Assembly (NCBI GenBank): GCA_023663615.1
Contig: JAMPHA010000003.1
Coordinates: 1-64,000, forward strand
DNA length: 64,000 bases
Reading direction: 5' to 3'
Source: DLAJ01 sp023663615
GTDB lineage: Bacteria; Bacillota; Clostridia; Lachnospirales; Lachnospiraceae
Below the pieces are notes generated by a model, which was given only the letters and a program-made list of their open reading frames with translations, was not told the DNA's origin and did not search any database. Position 1 is the first letter of the stretch. Every line of letters starts with the position of its first letter. The translations under genes and the position numbers were made by a program. Positions 8,128 to 16,891 of this stretch are shown here, piece after piece.

Positions 8128-8778
8128 ATGACCATTACTATTCGTGAACCCGGAAGTGCGATCACACATCTGATCGCTATGATTCTTGCCTCCGCCGCGG
8201 CGACGCCGCTTCTGATCAAGGCAAGCATGTCCGCGGATTCCCGTCATCTTTTGGCGATGACGGTCTTTATCATCAGCATGGTGCTCCTGTACGGCGCCAG
8301 CACACTGTATCACTCCGTCAATGTGGGCGGGCGCCTGCTAAAGCTGTTCCGTAAACTGGATCACATGATGATCTTCGTACTGATCGCCGGCTCCTATACG
8401 CCCGTATGTCTGATCGTTTTAGGCGGACAGCTCGGTTATCTGATGCTCGGCGTCGTGTGGGGCATCGCGCTCGCCGGCATGAGCGTCAAAGCCTGCTGGA
8501 TCACCTGTCCGAAATGGTTTTCCTCCGTCCTGTACATCGCGATGGGCTGGGTATGCATTTTCGTATTCGGGCAGCTCATTCATACGCTTCCGCTTGCCGC
8601 TTTTTTATGGCTGCTCGCGGGCGGGCTGATCTATACGGCAGGCGGCGTCATCTATGCGCTGAAACTTCCTCTGTTCAACCAAAAGCATGCATATTTTGGC
8701 TCTCACGAGATCTTTCATCTGTTCGTCATGGCGGGAAGCTTCTGCCATTTTGTTTTTATGTATTGTTTTGTTGCATAA
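8128..8778 (+). CDS. Hemolysin III family integral membrane protein
   Basis: A 216-residue protein with about seven membrane helices, of the YqfA/hemolysin III branch of the adiponectin-receptor-like superfamily. Conserved metal-site residues are present: LYGASTLYHS near residue 65, KLDHMMIF near 80, and HEIFHLFVMAGSFCHFVFMY near the end, which give the Ser/His/His pattern expected of this putative metal-dependent hydrolase fold. Its true activity in bacteria is uncertain; the hemolysin name comes from one heterologous assay in Bacillus cereus. ATG at 8128 follows AAGAAGGGATTTTT. It is monocistronic with its own promoter and a double terminator. Confidence 0.88.
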   Translation: MTITIREPGSAITHLIAMILASAAATPLLIKASMSADSRHLLAMTVFIISMVLLYGASTLYHSVNVGGRLLKLFRKLDHMMIFVLIAGSYTPVCLIVLGGQLGYLMLGVVWGIALAGMSVKACWITCPKWFSSVLYIAMGWVCIFVFGQLIHTLPLAAFLWLLAGGLIYTAGGVIYALKLPLFNQKHAYFGSHEIFHLFVMAGSFCHFVFMYCFVA

Positions 8779-8780
8779 AA

Positions 8781-8835
8781 AAGAGTTTCGCGTAAGCGAA
8801 ACTCTTTCAAAGAATCCGCGCAGCGGATTCTTTTT
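8781..8835. terminator. Double hairpin between hemolysin III and galE
   Basis: AAGAGTTTCGC-GTAA-GCGAAACTCTT (8781-8806) followed by AAGAATCCGC-GCA-GCGGATTCTT and TTTT (8810-8833). It separates two convergent genes and can serve both. It is the same pair of stems as at 6713-6767, in reversed order. Confidence 0.82.
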
Positions 8836-9851
8836 TATTCCTCATACCCGTTCGGGTTATTGCTCTGCCATCTCCAAGAGTCTTCGCACATCTCGCGGAT
8901 GCCGTACTCCGCCGTCCAGCCGAGTTCTTCTTTGGCAAGGGATGCGTCGGCATAGCAGGTGGCAATGTCGCCCGCGCGTCTCGGCTTGATCTCGTAAGGG
9001 ATCTTTACGCCGTTCGCCTCCTCAAAATTCTTGACAATATCCAGAACGCTGTAGCCGACGCCCGTACCGAGATTGTAAATCTTTAATCCGGCTTTCTCCT
9101 CGATCTTCTTTAACGCCTTCACATGTCCCTTCGCCAAGTCAACGACGTGAATGTAATCCCGCACGCCGGTCCCGTCCGGCGTATCGTAATCGTTGCCGAA
9201 CACGCCGAGCTGAGGCAGTTTTCCGACTGCGACCTGTGTGATATAAGGCATCAGATTGTTCGGAATTCCGTTTGGATTTTCACCGATCGTCCCGCTCTTA
9301 TGCGCGCCGATCGGATTGAAATAACGAAGCAGGATGACATTCCACTCCGAATCCGCCTTCTGCATATCGCTCAAAATCTGCTCCAGCATGGATTTCGTCC
9401 AGCCGTACGGATTCGTGCACTGTCCCTTCGGGCACTGCTCCGTAATCGGGATGACCGCCGGATTGCCGTATACCGTCGCCGAGGAAGAAAAAATAATATT
9501 TTTGCATCCGTGCGCTCTCATGACGTCCACAAGTGTGAGCGTCCCCGCAATATTGTTATTGTAATACTCCCACGGTTTCTGTACGGATTCCCCGACCGCC
9601 TTCAAGCCTGCGAAATGAATACAGCAGTCAATGCTTTCTTTTGTAAAAATCTCTTCCAGTGCCTCACGGTCCAAAATATCCGCCTTGTAAAAAGGAACCG
9701 CTTTCCCGGTGATCTTTTCCACGCGCTCCAGCGACTTTTCGCTGGAATTGCTCAGGTTATCTAAGACAACGACCTCATAACCTGCATTCTGAAGCTCCAC
9801 AACCGTATGGCTTCCAATATAACCTGCTCCGCCCGTTACTAAAATTGACAT
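8835..9851 (-). CDS. galE: UDP-glucose 4-epimerase
   Basis: Interconverts UDP-glucose and UDP-galactose (Leloir pathway and supply of surface-glycan precursors) using tightly bound NAD. The 338 residues show the Rossmann motif TGGAGYIGS at the N-terminus, the SSSATVYG serine region and the catalytic Tyr/Lys pair in YGWTK, followed by the NPIGAHKSG segment typical of GalE. Length is standard. ATG at 9851 follows AGGAGGACGGGGT. The next gene upstream, 32 bp away on the same strand, is a sugar nucleotidyltransferase, so the two are probably co-transcribed. It would link galactose released in the 34-45 kb galactan locus to central metabolism, but nothing here shows co-regulation. Confidence 0.96.
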   Translation of the reverse strand: MSILVTGGAGYIGSHTVVELQNAGYEVVVLDNLSNSSEKSLERVEKITGKAVPFYKADILDREALEEIFTKESIDCCIHFAGLKAVGESVQKPWEYYNNNIAGTLTLVDVMRAHGCKNIIFSSSATVYGNPAVIPITEQCPKGQCTNPYGWTKSMLEQILSDMQKADSEWNVILLRYFNPIGAHKSGTIGENPNGIPNNLMPYITQVAVGKLPQLGVFGNDYDTPDGTGVRDYIHVVDLAKGHVKALKKIEEKAGLKIYNLGTGVGYSVLDIVKNFEEANGVKIPYEIKPRRAGDIATCYADASLAKEELGWTAEYGIREMCEDSWRWQSNNPNGYEE

Positions 9852-9883
9852 ACCCCGTCCTCCTTACTTTTGCATAACAGGTG

Positions 9884-10804
9884 TTATTCCCACAATTTTT
9901 CGGGATATACACCCGCATCCTTCAAATTCTGTATGGATTCCACAACAAACGGTTTATCTTCCTTGTAGGTGACGCCGAACCATTTATCCCGCGAAGGCAG
10001 GACTTCCACCGTCGCCTTTCCCGCCTGAAGCAGTCTGTCCACTTCGATCGGCAGAAAGCATTCGGATTTCAACGGATTGCCCGGCACCTCCTCAGCAAAG
10101 AACCGCGCGAGCGCCTGCTCCAGTTCGCCTAAAATACTCGGCATAAAGCCCCACATATTCATGGACACAAGCGTCTCTACCGGAACCGGCACATAGGTCT
10201 CGCCGTCATCCTCCGTATACGCGGCGCCGCCCGGCGTCTTGATGATCTTTGTGCGCTCCGCGATGTTGACCAAAAATCCGTTCTGATCCGTGATGCAGCA
10301 GCCGCGCGCCACGGAACCGTTCTCCGTCAGCGTATTGCCCAGCTCATAACCCACCATCGCATAGCGGTACTTCTCGCCGTCCTCGTGCGTCGTCAAAAAA
10401 TCATACAGCGTCTGGAACGCGCTCTGCCCGTAATAATCATCCGAATTGATGACCGCAAACGGTCCGTCGATCGCATCCTTGCAGCATAAGATCGCATGCG
10501 CAGTTCCCCAAGGCTTGATACGCCCTTCCGGAATGACAACGCCCGCGGGAACGTTCTCAAGCTCCTGGAACACATACTCGACCTCGATGTACTTGCTGAC
10601 CGTATCGCCGATACACGACCGAAAATCCGCCTCATTTTCTTTTTTGATAATGAAAATGACCTTGCCGAATCCCGCTCTGACCGCATCATAAATGGAAAAA
10701 TCAATGATCTTGTTTCCATGCTTGTCGATTGGGTCGATCTGCTTCAGCCCGCCGTACCTGCTGCCCATTCCGGCTGCAAGTATTACCAATGTTGGTTTCT
10801 CCAT
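9884..10804 (-). CDS. Nucleotidyltransferase family protein (sugar-nucleotide type)
   Basis: A 306-residue single-domain NTP-transferase. The N-terminal LAAGMGSRYGGLKQ is the nucleotide-binding signature of sugar-1-phosphate nucleotidyltransferases, and AVINSDDYYG is the metal-binding region. It differs from GalU by its shorter length and divergent middle, so the sugar is not assigned. It sits directly upstream of galE on the same strand (32-bp gap) and begins at ATG 10804 after CTAGGAGGGAACT. A role in making a nucleotide sugar for surface polysaccharide together with GalE is inferred from context only. Confidence 0.87.
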   Translation of the reverse strand: MEKPTLVILAAGMGSRYGGLKQIDPIDKHGNKIIDFSIYDAVRAGFGKVIFIIKKENEADFRSCIGDTVSKYIEVEYVFQELENVPAGVVIPEGRIKPWGTAHAILCCKDAIDGPFAVINSDDYYGQSAFQTLYDFLTTHEDGEKYRYAMVGYELGNTLTENGSVARGCCITDQNGFLVNIAERTKIIKTPGGAAYTEDDGETYVPVPVETLVSMNMWGFMPSILGELEQALARFFAEEVPGNPLKSECFLPIEVDRLLQAGKATVEVLPSRDKWFGVTYKEDKPFVVESIQNLKDAGVYPEKLWE

Positions 10805-10904
10805 AGTTCCCTCCTAGTTTAACGTATGACGTTTCTTTCCCGCAATATCCGAATGTTACGATAAGCTGTCAAAATGTTGTATTCTTCCGCACAGGCGCTC
10901 ACAG

Positions 10905-10989
10905 GCTGTCCACGCCGCAAGCTCATCCGCCACTCAGTCTCCCACACGCTGTCCGCCGCAGCAAGATTATCCGGCGATCAGTCTCTCAT
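10905..10989. repeat. Two imperfect copies of a 43-bp tandem repeat
   Basis: Two adjoining copies both begin GCTGTCC, have ATCCG in the middle and end CAGTCTC followed by CCA or TCA (10905-10946 and 10948-10989). They fill most of the 181-bp gap before the acyltransferase stop codon and run into it. Confidence 0.55.
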
Positions 10990-12047
10990 GCTGCCTGTCC
11001 GTCCTTCCCGCGCCACTTTCTGACTGCGCGCACAAGCGCCGCATAAATCTTATCCAGCCCGACCGCCAGCGCATAAATATACGCGACGCTGCTTAAGAAA
11101 AGTATCAGCGTATTGGAACCGCTCATCGGGATTCCCGCAAAATTCGGCAGATATTTATACAAAAATACATGGTGCAGTAAAAAATAAGCATAGGAGTGCT
11201 TTCCGATCGTGCTGATCAGACCTTTTACCCGCCCGGACTTCACCCATTCCGCGATCTCCATCACGATCACATAGAGCGACACCGACACGACAAAGATCAC
11301 ATGATAGGAATTGAAGCGCCAGCCCGTCCTTTCCGCCGCATACACCGCGATGATCAGCACAGCGCCGACCGCAGCCCCGATCCTTCTGCCAAGCCTGACC
11401 GCCCGTTCATTTTTATTTTCCCGCAGCATCTCGATCAGCATACCGAGCGTGAAATACATACTGCACATGATCGGGTTTTTCTCCGCGACCATCGGAAACG
11501 GATTGTGATAGATCAACACAACGCTCGCAATCAAAAACACGGCCGGCAGGATATATTTGCACTTGCGCATCGCCATCCGGTAAAGCGGGAACAGCAGATA
11601 AAGCACCACGATCACACCCAGAAACCATTCGCCGATCATATAAAAGGTCGGGATCCATTCGTTGAAATATCCGTCCATCGCGATCACTGACAGCAGAAAG
11701 TGGCTTTTCGGTCCTCCCGGCATGGATTTCACGCGGTAAAAGAAATCCAGAAACGCAAACAGATACGCGAGCCAAAACAGCGGATAGAGCCCGAAAAATC
11801 TCTTTTTATAAAATTCCTTCAGCGAAAATTCATCTTTTCCATAGCGGTAGATGAGCGACGCACCCGACACCATAAAAAAGCACGATACCGCGATCGGTCC
11901 CCATACAATATGCACGATCCCTTGATAAAACTCCACATCCGCGCCGATGCCAAACGTATTCACCGCAACCGAAAAATGAAAGGACGTCACCATCAAAAAA
12001 CAGATGATGCGGATCAGATCAAGATATAACACCCGTTCTTTTTTCAT
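10986..12047 (-). CDS. Acyltransferase 3 family membrane protein
   Basis: About 353 residues with roughly ten membrane helices, typical of acyltransferase family 3 (OafA/YrhL), which move acetyl or other acyl groups onto surface glycans. The N-terminal MKKERVLYLDLIRIICFLMVTSFHF holds the conserved early helix with a histidine (TSFHF), and a central GEWFLGVIVVLYLLFPLY segment is also characteristic. I begin at ATG 12047 because the open frame further upstream is cysteine- and arginine-rich and unlike the family; the ribosome site there is weak. It stands alone with no transport or glycan operon beside it. The acceptor is unknown. Confidence 0.83.
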   Translation of the reverse strand: MKKERVLYLDLIRIICFLMVTSFHFSVAVNTFGIGADVEFYQGIVHIVWGPIAVSCFFMVSGASLIYRYGKDEFSLKEFYKKRFFGLYPLFWLAYLFAFLDFFYRVKSMPGGPKSHFLLSVIAMDGYFNEWIPTFYMIGEWFLGVIVVLYLLFPLYRMAMRKCKYILPAVFLIASVVLIYHNPFPMVAEKNPIMCSMYFTLGMLIEMLRENKNERAVRLGRRIGAAVGAVLIIAVYAAERTGWRFNSYHVIFVVSVSLYVIVMEIAEWVKSGRVKGLISTIGKHSYAYFLLHHVFLYKYLPNFAGIPMSGSNTLILFLSSVAYIYALAVGLDKIYAALVRAVRKWRGKDGQAA

Positions 12048-12200
12048 TTCCGATTCTTTATCCCCCTTCGCAGCCTGCGGAAAAATGCCCCTCTTGCGGC
12101 GCGTCCCTCCGATTGAAACAAGTATAACACATTTTTCCCACACTGTCACTCGGATGTGCTATAATCAACTATAAAACAATTTCCAAACGAGGTGATGGCT

Positions 12201-12908
12201 ATGATTCAGGAAAATCTCATGCAGGTGCATGCGCGGATTGCCGCTGCCTGCGCGCGCTGCGGGCGCACGCCGGATAAAATAACACTTGTTGCGGTCAGTA
12301 AGACAAAGCCGCTCTCCATGATCGCCGAGTGCGTCAAAGCGGGGGAGCGCATCTTCGGTGAAAATTACGTGCAGGAGCTGACGGAAAAATATGCGCAATG
12401 CGAATATGATGTTACATGGCACATGATCGGACACTTACAGCGTAACAAGGTTAAATATATCATAGACAAAACCGCGCTCATTCATTCCGTAGATTCCCTG
12501 CGTCTCGCCGCGCAGATCGAATCGGAGGCCGCCAAAAAAGGACTGACCGTCGATATTCTGCTGGAAGTCAATATCGCGGAAGAAGCATCCAAGTGGGGCT
12601 TTACCGCCGCCGAAGCGCCGGACGCCGTTGCGCGGATTGCCGCGGACTGTCCCCATGTACGCGTGCGCGGCTTCATGACATCCGCTCCCTATACGGAAGA
12701 TCCCGAAAGCAATCGCCTGCACTTCCGTCATCTGCATGATCTTTTTACAGAAGTCCAGAATCATCCGCCCAAGGCCGCCGACGGAAATCCGGTCTGTTTT
12801 GACACGCTCTCCATGGGCATGACGGGGGATTATGAGGTTGCAATCGAGGAAGGCGCGACCATGGTGCGCGTCGGCACGGGCATTTTCGGTGAGCGCAGCT
12901 ATGCGTGA
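12201..12908 (+). CDS. yggS: YggS/PROSC family pyridoxal phosphate homeostasis protein
   Basis: About 235 residues of an alanine-racemase-like TIM barrel that binds PLP and buffers it in the cytoplasm; no catalytic activity is established for the family. The PLP lysine is K34 in TLVAVSKTKP. Further signature parts are FGENYVQEL, WHMIGHLQRNK and the phosphate-binding LSMGMTGDYEVAIEEGATMVRVGTGIFG. Three start codons cluster at 12192-12201; ATG 12201 has the best distance from GAGG. In many Firmicutes this gene lies in the sepF/ylm cluster, but here it is alone and convergent with a GH32 gene. Confidence 0.93.
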   Translation: MIQENLMQVHARIAAACARCGRTPDKITLVAVSKTKPLSMIAECVKAGERIFGENYVQELTEKYAQCEYDVTWHMIGHLQRNKVKYIIDKTALIHSVDSLRLAAQIESEAAKKGLTVDILLEVNIAEEASKWGFTAAEAPDAVARIAADCPHVRVRGFMTSAPYTEDPESNRLHFRHLHDLFTEVQNHPPKAADGNPVCFDTLSMGMTGDYEVAIEEGATMVRVGTGIFGERSYA

Positions 12909-12943
12909 CGGCTGCGCCGCCGGCACCGCTCTCACCGCATCCT

Positions 12944-14509
12944 TCACGGTTTTTCCCAGAATTTGCCGACGGTGGATACACAGAGCTTCTCGATGACCGC
13001 CTTTTCGGATTCTATTTTGAGTTTGCTCAGCCCGGCATCCTGAATGTAGCTCATTCCCATAAATACACTGCCGTCGTCCGCAAAAATTTCTGCATAGACC
13101 GTATCCATGATCATCCGCAGCTCCACCATGCCATTGACGCCATGTACCGGCGCTTCCCGATCCTGACACCGCAGTATGCGCTTTTCTGCGCAATATGCGA
13201 TCTCCATGCCATAAAGCGAAAAACGGAACGAGGCGCTATCCCCCAGCCGCAGTCTCACATCGCAGCATTTCCCATCTACTGCAAACCGAAGCGGATTTTC
13301 GCGGTCAACCGGAACCTGCTCTAATACCCGCGTTTCAAGATAACTACTTTCTATTTCTTTTACAGGCTGTGCACAGAGCCGGCATTCCCCGTTTATGGTT
13401 TTCAGGGACATTTCCTGCGGCACATTCATCACGCTTCCAAAAGGCATCCCCGGAATCACCACGGTCGCAAACGCCGTGCGCACCCTTCTGCCGTCCGGCA
13501 TGTCCGACCAGGACTGCGCGGCATAAGAGTTATTCCCATAGTTCAGCCGTTTCCATTCGCTTTCCGCCGTAAATGCCGCTCCGTCAAATCCGCCGACCGC
13601 ATATCTGTCGGAAGCCGCCGAAAATACCCACTTGACGTTATCCGGATTTCCGTCAACGGCAAGCGGGTAAAAATCCGGACATTCCGCATCCTCCGGCATT
13701 GTGATGCGCTGTATTTCCTCCCAGTCCAGCAGGTTCCGGGACTTAAACAGCGCAAATTCATGTTCCTCCAAATACAATGACATCACATAACTGTCATCCT
13801 GTTGACAGCAGATCACTTTCGGATCACGATTACCACCGCATATCTGCTCCACGAGCGGCTTATCACGCTTGATAAACGTCTCGCCGCCATCAATACTATA
13901 TGCCAGCCTTTGCGTAAACGGCTTGCTCTGCGCCGTCTCGGAGGTACTGCCCGCGCAAGTATAAAACAGCAGAATCACGTCATTCTCATTCTCTTTTAAG
14001 CCGGTCAGATTCTTCCGATCCACTATTGCCGATCCGGAAAACATCGTTCCGTTTTCATCCGGAAAAAGCGCAATTTCTTTTTCTTCCCAATGGATCAGAT
14101 CGCTGCTCACGGCATAGCCCCAATGCATATTTTCCCACGTAACCGCAACCGGATTGTGCTGATAAAACATCAAGTATTTCCCGTTATAGTATGTCAATCC
14201 GTTGGGATCATTCAGCCATCCCCGTTTTGCCGTAAAATGGATGCGGGGGCGGTATTTTCCACAGTAGTCCGTCACGGGTGCGTCGCTTTTTTGAAACCGC
14301 AGTTCCATTTCCCTGTCGCATTCCACGCGAATCCGCTTTCCGCGGAATCTCTCGATATTCAGCGGAAATTCATAATCCGGCTCGTCATAGTCCACCGCCG
14401 CGACAAGATCATACACAAGCGCATCCTCCACATAGAATAAGAGCCGCTTATTCTGCGCGTGATGGCTTGCCGGGATCATGATATATCTGCTGTCACAATA
14501 AAACTCCAT
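12944..14509 (-). CDS. Glycoside hydrolase family 32 (fructan/sucrose hydrolase), cytoplasmic
   Basis: A 521-residue GH32 beta-fructosidase-type enzyme. The five-bladed propeller residues are clear: nucleophile D101 in WLNDPNG, D229 in the GGNRDPK motif and acid/base E277 in AECPDFYP. A C-terminal beta-sandwich follows from about 395. An N-terminal extension of about 85 residues precedes the propeller and looks like a beta-rich module. There is no signal peptide, so it acts on imported fructo-oligosaccharides or sucrose derivatives; exact specificity is not readable. ATG 14509 follows AGAGGGGATGTAAAG; the open frame upstream overlaps the next gene and is rejected. There is no PTS, ABC or fructokinase gene beside it. 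Confidence 0.9.
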   Translation of the reverse strand: MEFYCDSRYIMIPASHHAQNKRLLFYVEDALVYDLVAAVDYDEPDYEFPLNIERFRGKRIRVECDREMELRFQKSDAPVTDYCGKYRPRIHFTAKRGWLNDPNGLTYYNGKYLMFYQHNPVAVTWENMHWGYAVSSDLIHWEEKEIALFPDENGTMFSGSAIVDRKNLTGLKENENDVILLFYTCAGSTSETAQSKPFTQRLAYSIDGGETFIKRDKPLVEQICGGNRDPKVICCQQDDSYVMSLYLEEHEFALFKSRNLLDWEEIQRITMPEDAECPDFYPLAVDGNPDNVKWVFSAASDRYAVGGFDGAAFTAESEWKRLNYGNNSYAAQSWSDMPDGRRVRTAFATVVIPGMPFGSVMNVPQEMSLKTINGECRLCAQPVKEIESSYLETRVLEQVPVDRENPLRFAVDGKCCDVRLRLGDSASFRFSLYGMEIAYCAEKRILRCQDREAPVHGVNGMVELRMIMDTVYAEIFADDGSVFMGMSYIQDAGLSKLKIESEKAVIEKLCVSTVGKFWEKP

Positions 14510-14549
14510 CTTTACATCCCCTCTTTTCCGTTCGAAACGCCGCGCGGTT

Positions 14550-15518
14550 TTATGCCCCTGTCGGATTCTGCTTATGATATTCTGCAAACACATCCACGAT
14601 CTCTTTGTACAAGCGGTTTCCCTTCTCCTGCTGGAAATGTTTGACCAGCGCGACGTTTAGCTTTTGCTTATCCGCAGAGCGCACGACATAATCATATAGA
14701 AATTTATAGCTTCCGCTCCCCAGCCCTTCTTCCTTGACCGCCTTGCGGATTTTCTTTCTCATGCTCTCCGGCAGTGCCGAAGCTCCGGTCTTCTGCGCGG
14801 CGGCTGTCTTCTTTCCTGTCGATTTCGCCGTTTTCTGTGCAGGCTGTTTTTTGCCGCCTGCCTGTTCCTCCTCAGAAGAAGGATCCTTCTGCGCCTCCGG
14901 CTGTCCGCCTTGCTGCAGCGGCTGTGCCGCCGCTGGCTTTGCCGCCGCCTGCTCAGGGTTCTGCTGCGGCTGTACGCCTGCCTGCGCATTCTTTCCCGCG
15001 TTTGTCTGCGGCTGTGCCGCCGTCTGCGTTCCGCTCTTTCCCGCGTTTGTCTGCGGCTGCGCCGCTGTCTGCGTTCCGCTCTTTCCTGCGTTCGCCTGCG
15101 GCTGTGCCGCCGCCTGCGTTCCGCTCTTTCCCGCGTTTGTCTGCGATGCCGCCTTCTGTTTCTGCAGGGACTCGCAGCGCGTGATCGTGATCTGTTTATC
15201 CGTCTTTCGCCAAAACTCAATACAGCTGTCGTAGCCTTTGTCTTTACTGATAATATAGTAAACGCGCTCCTGCCCGCTGCCGATCAGGTAGCCGAGATAG
15301 GTAACGAGCTGAAAGTCCAGATAATTTTTGGCAACGCGCTCCGTTTTCGTGTAGGTAACGTCCGCCTTTGCTTTCGTCAGCTCCACATGCTTATCAAACG
15401 CGATCGAACCTGTCCTTGTCCCATAAAAAACAATGACTTTATCCTTCGCGGAAAGCTCCTCCAAGCCCGTCAGTCCCGCCAATCCCGTATTCTCCAAGTC
15501 TACCAGATAGGTCGCCAT
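14550..15518 (-). CDS. PIN/NYN-like domain protein with 15-residue repeats
   Basis: A 322-residue protein in three parts. Residues 1-115 resemble a PIN/NYN nuclease-like fold: YLVDLENTG at the start, VIVFYGTRTG, a DFQL motif and YYIISKDKGYD, which supply the acidic residues expected of a metal-dependent RNase. Residues 127-186 are four copies of a 15-residue Asn/Gly/Lys/Gln/Ala unit, followed by a Gln/Ala/Lys-rich linker to about 250. Residues 250-322 form a compact helical domain (SMRKKIRKAVKEEGLG). ATG 15518 follows GAAGGAGGAATAGAA. Nuclease activity is inferred from family likeness. The repeats are likely a disordered linker of variable length. Confidence 0.78.
   Translation of the reverse strand: MATYLVDLENTGLAGLTGLEELSAKDKVIVFYGTRTGSIAFDKHVELTKAKADVTYTKTERVAKNYLDFQLVTYLGYLIGSGQERVYYIISKDKGYDSCIEFWRKTDKQITITRCESLQKQKAASQTNAGKSGTQAAAQPQANAGKSGTQTAAQPQTNAGKSGTQTAAQPQTNAGKNAQAGVQPQQNPEQAAAKPAAAQPLQQGGQPEAQKDPSSEEEQAGGKKQPAQKTAKSTGKKTAAAQKTGASALPESMRKKIRKAVKEEGLGSGSYKFLYDYVVRSADKQKLNVALVKHFQQEKGNRLYKEIVDVFAEYHKQNPTGA
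14961..15140 (-). repeat. 45-bp tandem repeat inside the PIN/NYN-like gene
   Basis: Four consecutive 45-bp units encode TNAGKSGTQAAAQPQ-like 15-residue repeats; the first three are almost identical in protein and DNA and the fourth has diverged. The unit length is a multiple of three, so copy-number change would keep the frame. Confidence 0.85.
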
Positions 15519-15565
15519 TTCTATTCCTCCTTCTTATAAACCGCCGCGTGCCACGGCTATTGCCG

Positions 15566-15712
15566 CTTCCGCTGCGCCCCGCCACCGCGCCTCATGTTCG
15601 CTTCTCCGCGGCGTCCCGTCACCGCGCTTCATGCCTGCTTCCCTGCGGCGTCCCTCATTGCGCGCTCTTCGTACCGCTTCCCTACGGCATTTCATCACCG
15701 CACTACTTCTCT
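15566..15712. repeat. Four imperfect copies of a roughly 37-bp repeat
   Basis: Copies start at 15566, 15601, 15638 and 15677, each opening with CTTC followed by a GC-rich GCGGCGTCCC-like core and ending near CGCGCTTCATG. They fill the gap between the PIN-like gene and nagA, and the last copy runs into the nagA 3' end. Confidence 0.6.
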
Positions 15713-16855
15713 GCCATGTTTATATACTTTCAGCAGTTTCCAATCCGTATCCGCTACGAGCAGATCCGCTTTTTTCCCGACTTCAATACTTCCATAATCG
15801 CCGTCAACGCCGATTGCCGCCGCCGGGTTCCGTGTCGCGGCGCGCACCGCCGCTTCGGGCGGGATTCCCATACGGATCACCGTCACCATGCAGTCATACA
15901 GATTCGTCACGCTTCCCGCGATCGTCCCGTCTAGGAGCACCGCCCGCTTCCCGCACACGCGGACCGCCTGCCCGCCCAGCTCATACATGCCGTCCGGCAT
16001 TCCCGCCGCCATCATACTGTCGCTGATCAGAATAACATGTTCCGCACCGAACAGCCGAAACGCCATGCGCACCGCACAAGCGTCCACATGCACGCCGTCG
16101 CCGATCAGCTCCGCATCCGCACCGCAGTCGAACGCCGCGCCGATCACGCCCGGTTCCCTGTGCGTAAACGGCGGCATGGCGTTATATAAGTGCGTCACCT
16201 GCCGCACGCCGCGCCGCATTGCTTCCGCGCATGTCTGGTAATCCGCCGTCGTATGCGCCGCAGAAAACCGAAACCGTTCCGCGCACGCCCCGATCACAGC
16301 AGACGCACCGCTCAACTCCGGCGCGATCGCCACTATTTTGATTAGTCCTTCCGCACGCCGATTCAGTTCCTGCAGCAGATCCGCATCCGGCAGTCTCAGA
16401 TAAGCGCTGTTCTGCGCTCCTTTTTTCGCTTCCGATAAAAAAGGACCTTCCAGATAGATTCCTTTCAGACACGCGCTGTCCTTCGCATATGCCGCCGCCG
16501 CGGCACAGATTTCCGACAGGCGCTTTTCCGGAAGCGTCATCGTCGCGGGCGATATGGTCGTGATCCCATGCCGCAGCTCATACTGTTCGATTGCCTCGAA
16601 CGCCTCCCTTGTCCCCTCACAGAAATCATGTCCCGCACATCCGTGAAAATGAATGTCCACAAGTCCCGGCAGGACAAACGCTCCCCACACGTCCACCACG
16701 CCCGCGTCTTCCTGATCTGCTTTCCCATTACACCGCCGCGCTTCCATGCCGCACCGCTCCGGCACGATTTTCTCTATAATGCCATTGCGGAGCAGAAGGT
16801 CTTTTTTACAAAACCCCTGCCCCGCAATGTATACGTTTCCGTTCAAAAGCCACAT
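15695..16855 (-). CDS. nagA: N-acetylglucosamine-6-phosphate deacetylase
   Basis: Removes acetate from GlcNAc-6-phosphate in the cytoplasm, feeding glucosamine-6-phosphate to glycolysis or wall synthesis. The 386-residue amidohydrolase shows the VDIHFHGCAGHD metal-binding region, the YLEGPFLS motif, the AAHTTADY histidine region, the HLYNAMPPFTHREPG signature and the ISDSMMAAGMPDG aspartate segment. I start at ATG 16855 (MWLLNG) after AAGGGAAGTCGTTTT, eleven codons inside the longer frame. No nagB or transporter lies next to it. Its 3' end carries part of a tandem repeat, so the last residues may be less conserved. Confidence 0.93.
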   Translation of the reverse strand: MWLLNGNVYIAGQGFCKKDLLLRNGIIEKIVPERCGMEARRCNGKADQEDAGVVDVWGAFVLPGLVDIHFHGCAGHDFCEGTREAFEAIEQYELRHGITTISPATMTLPEKRLSEICAAAAAYAKDSACLKGIYLEGPFLSEAKKGAQNSAYLRLPDADLLQELNRRAEGLIKIVAIAPELSGASAVIGACAERFRFSAAHTTADYQTCAEAMRRGVRQVTHLYNAMPPFTHREPGVIGAAFDCGADAELIGDGVHVDACAVRMAFRLFGAEHVILISDSMMAAGMPDGMYELGGQAVRVCGKRAVLLDGTIAGSVTNLYDCMVTVIRMGIPPEAAVRAATRNPAAAIGVDGDYGSIEVGKKADLLVADTDWKLLKVYKHGREVVR

Positions 16856-16891
16856 AAAACGACTTCCCTTTCCGCAGCGCTCCCGCACATC

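Noticed and set aside
14961..15140. Regular 45-bp repeats that might suggest a CRISPR array
   Set aside because: The repeats are contiguous, without spacers, and lie in frame inside a coding sequence.
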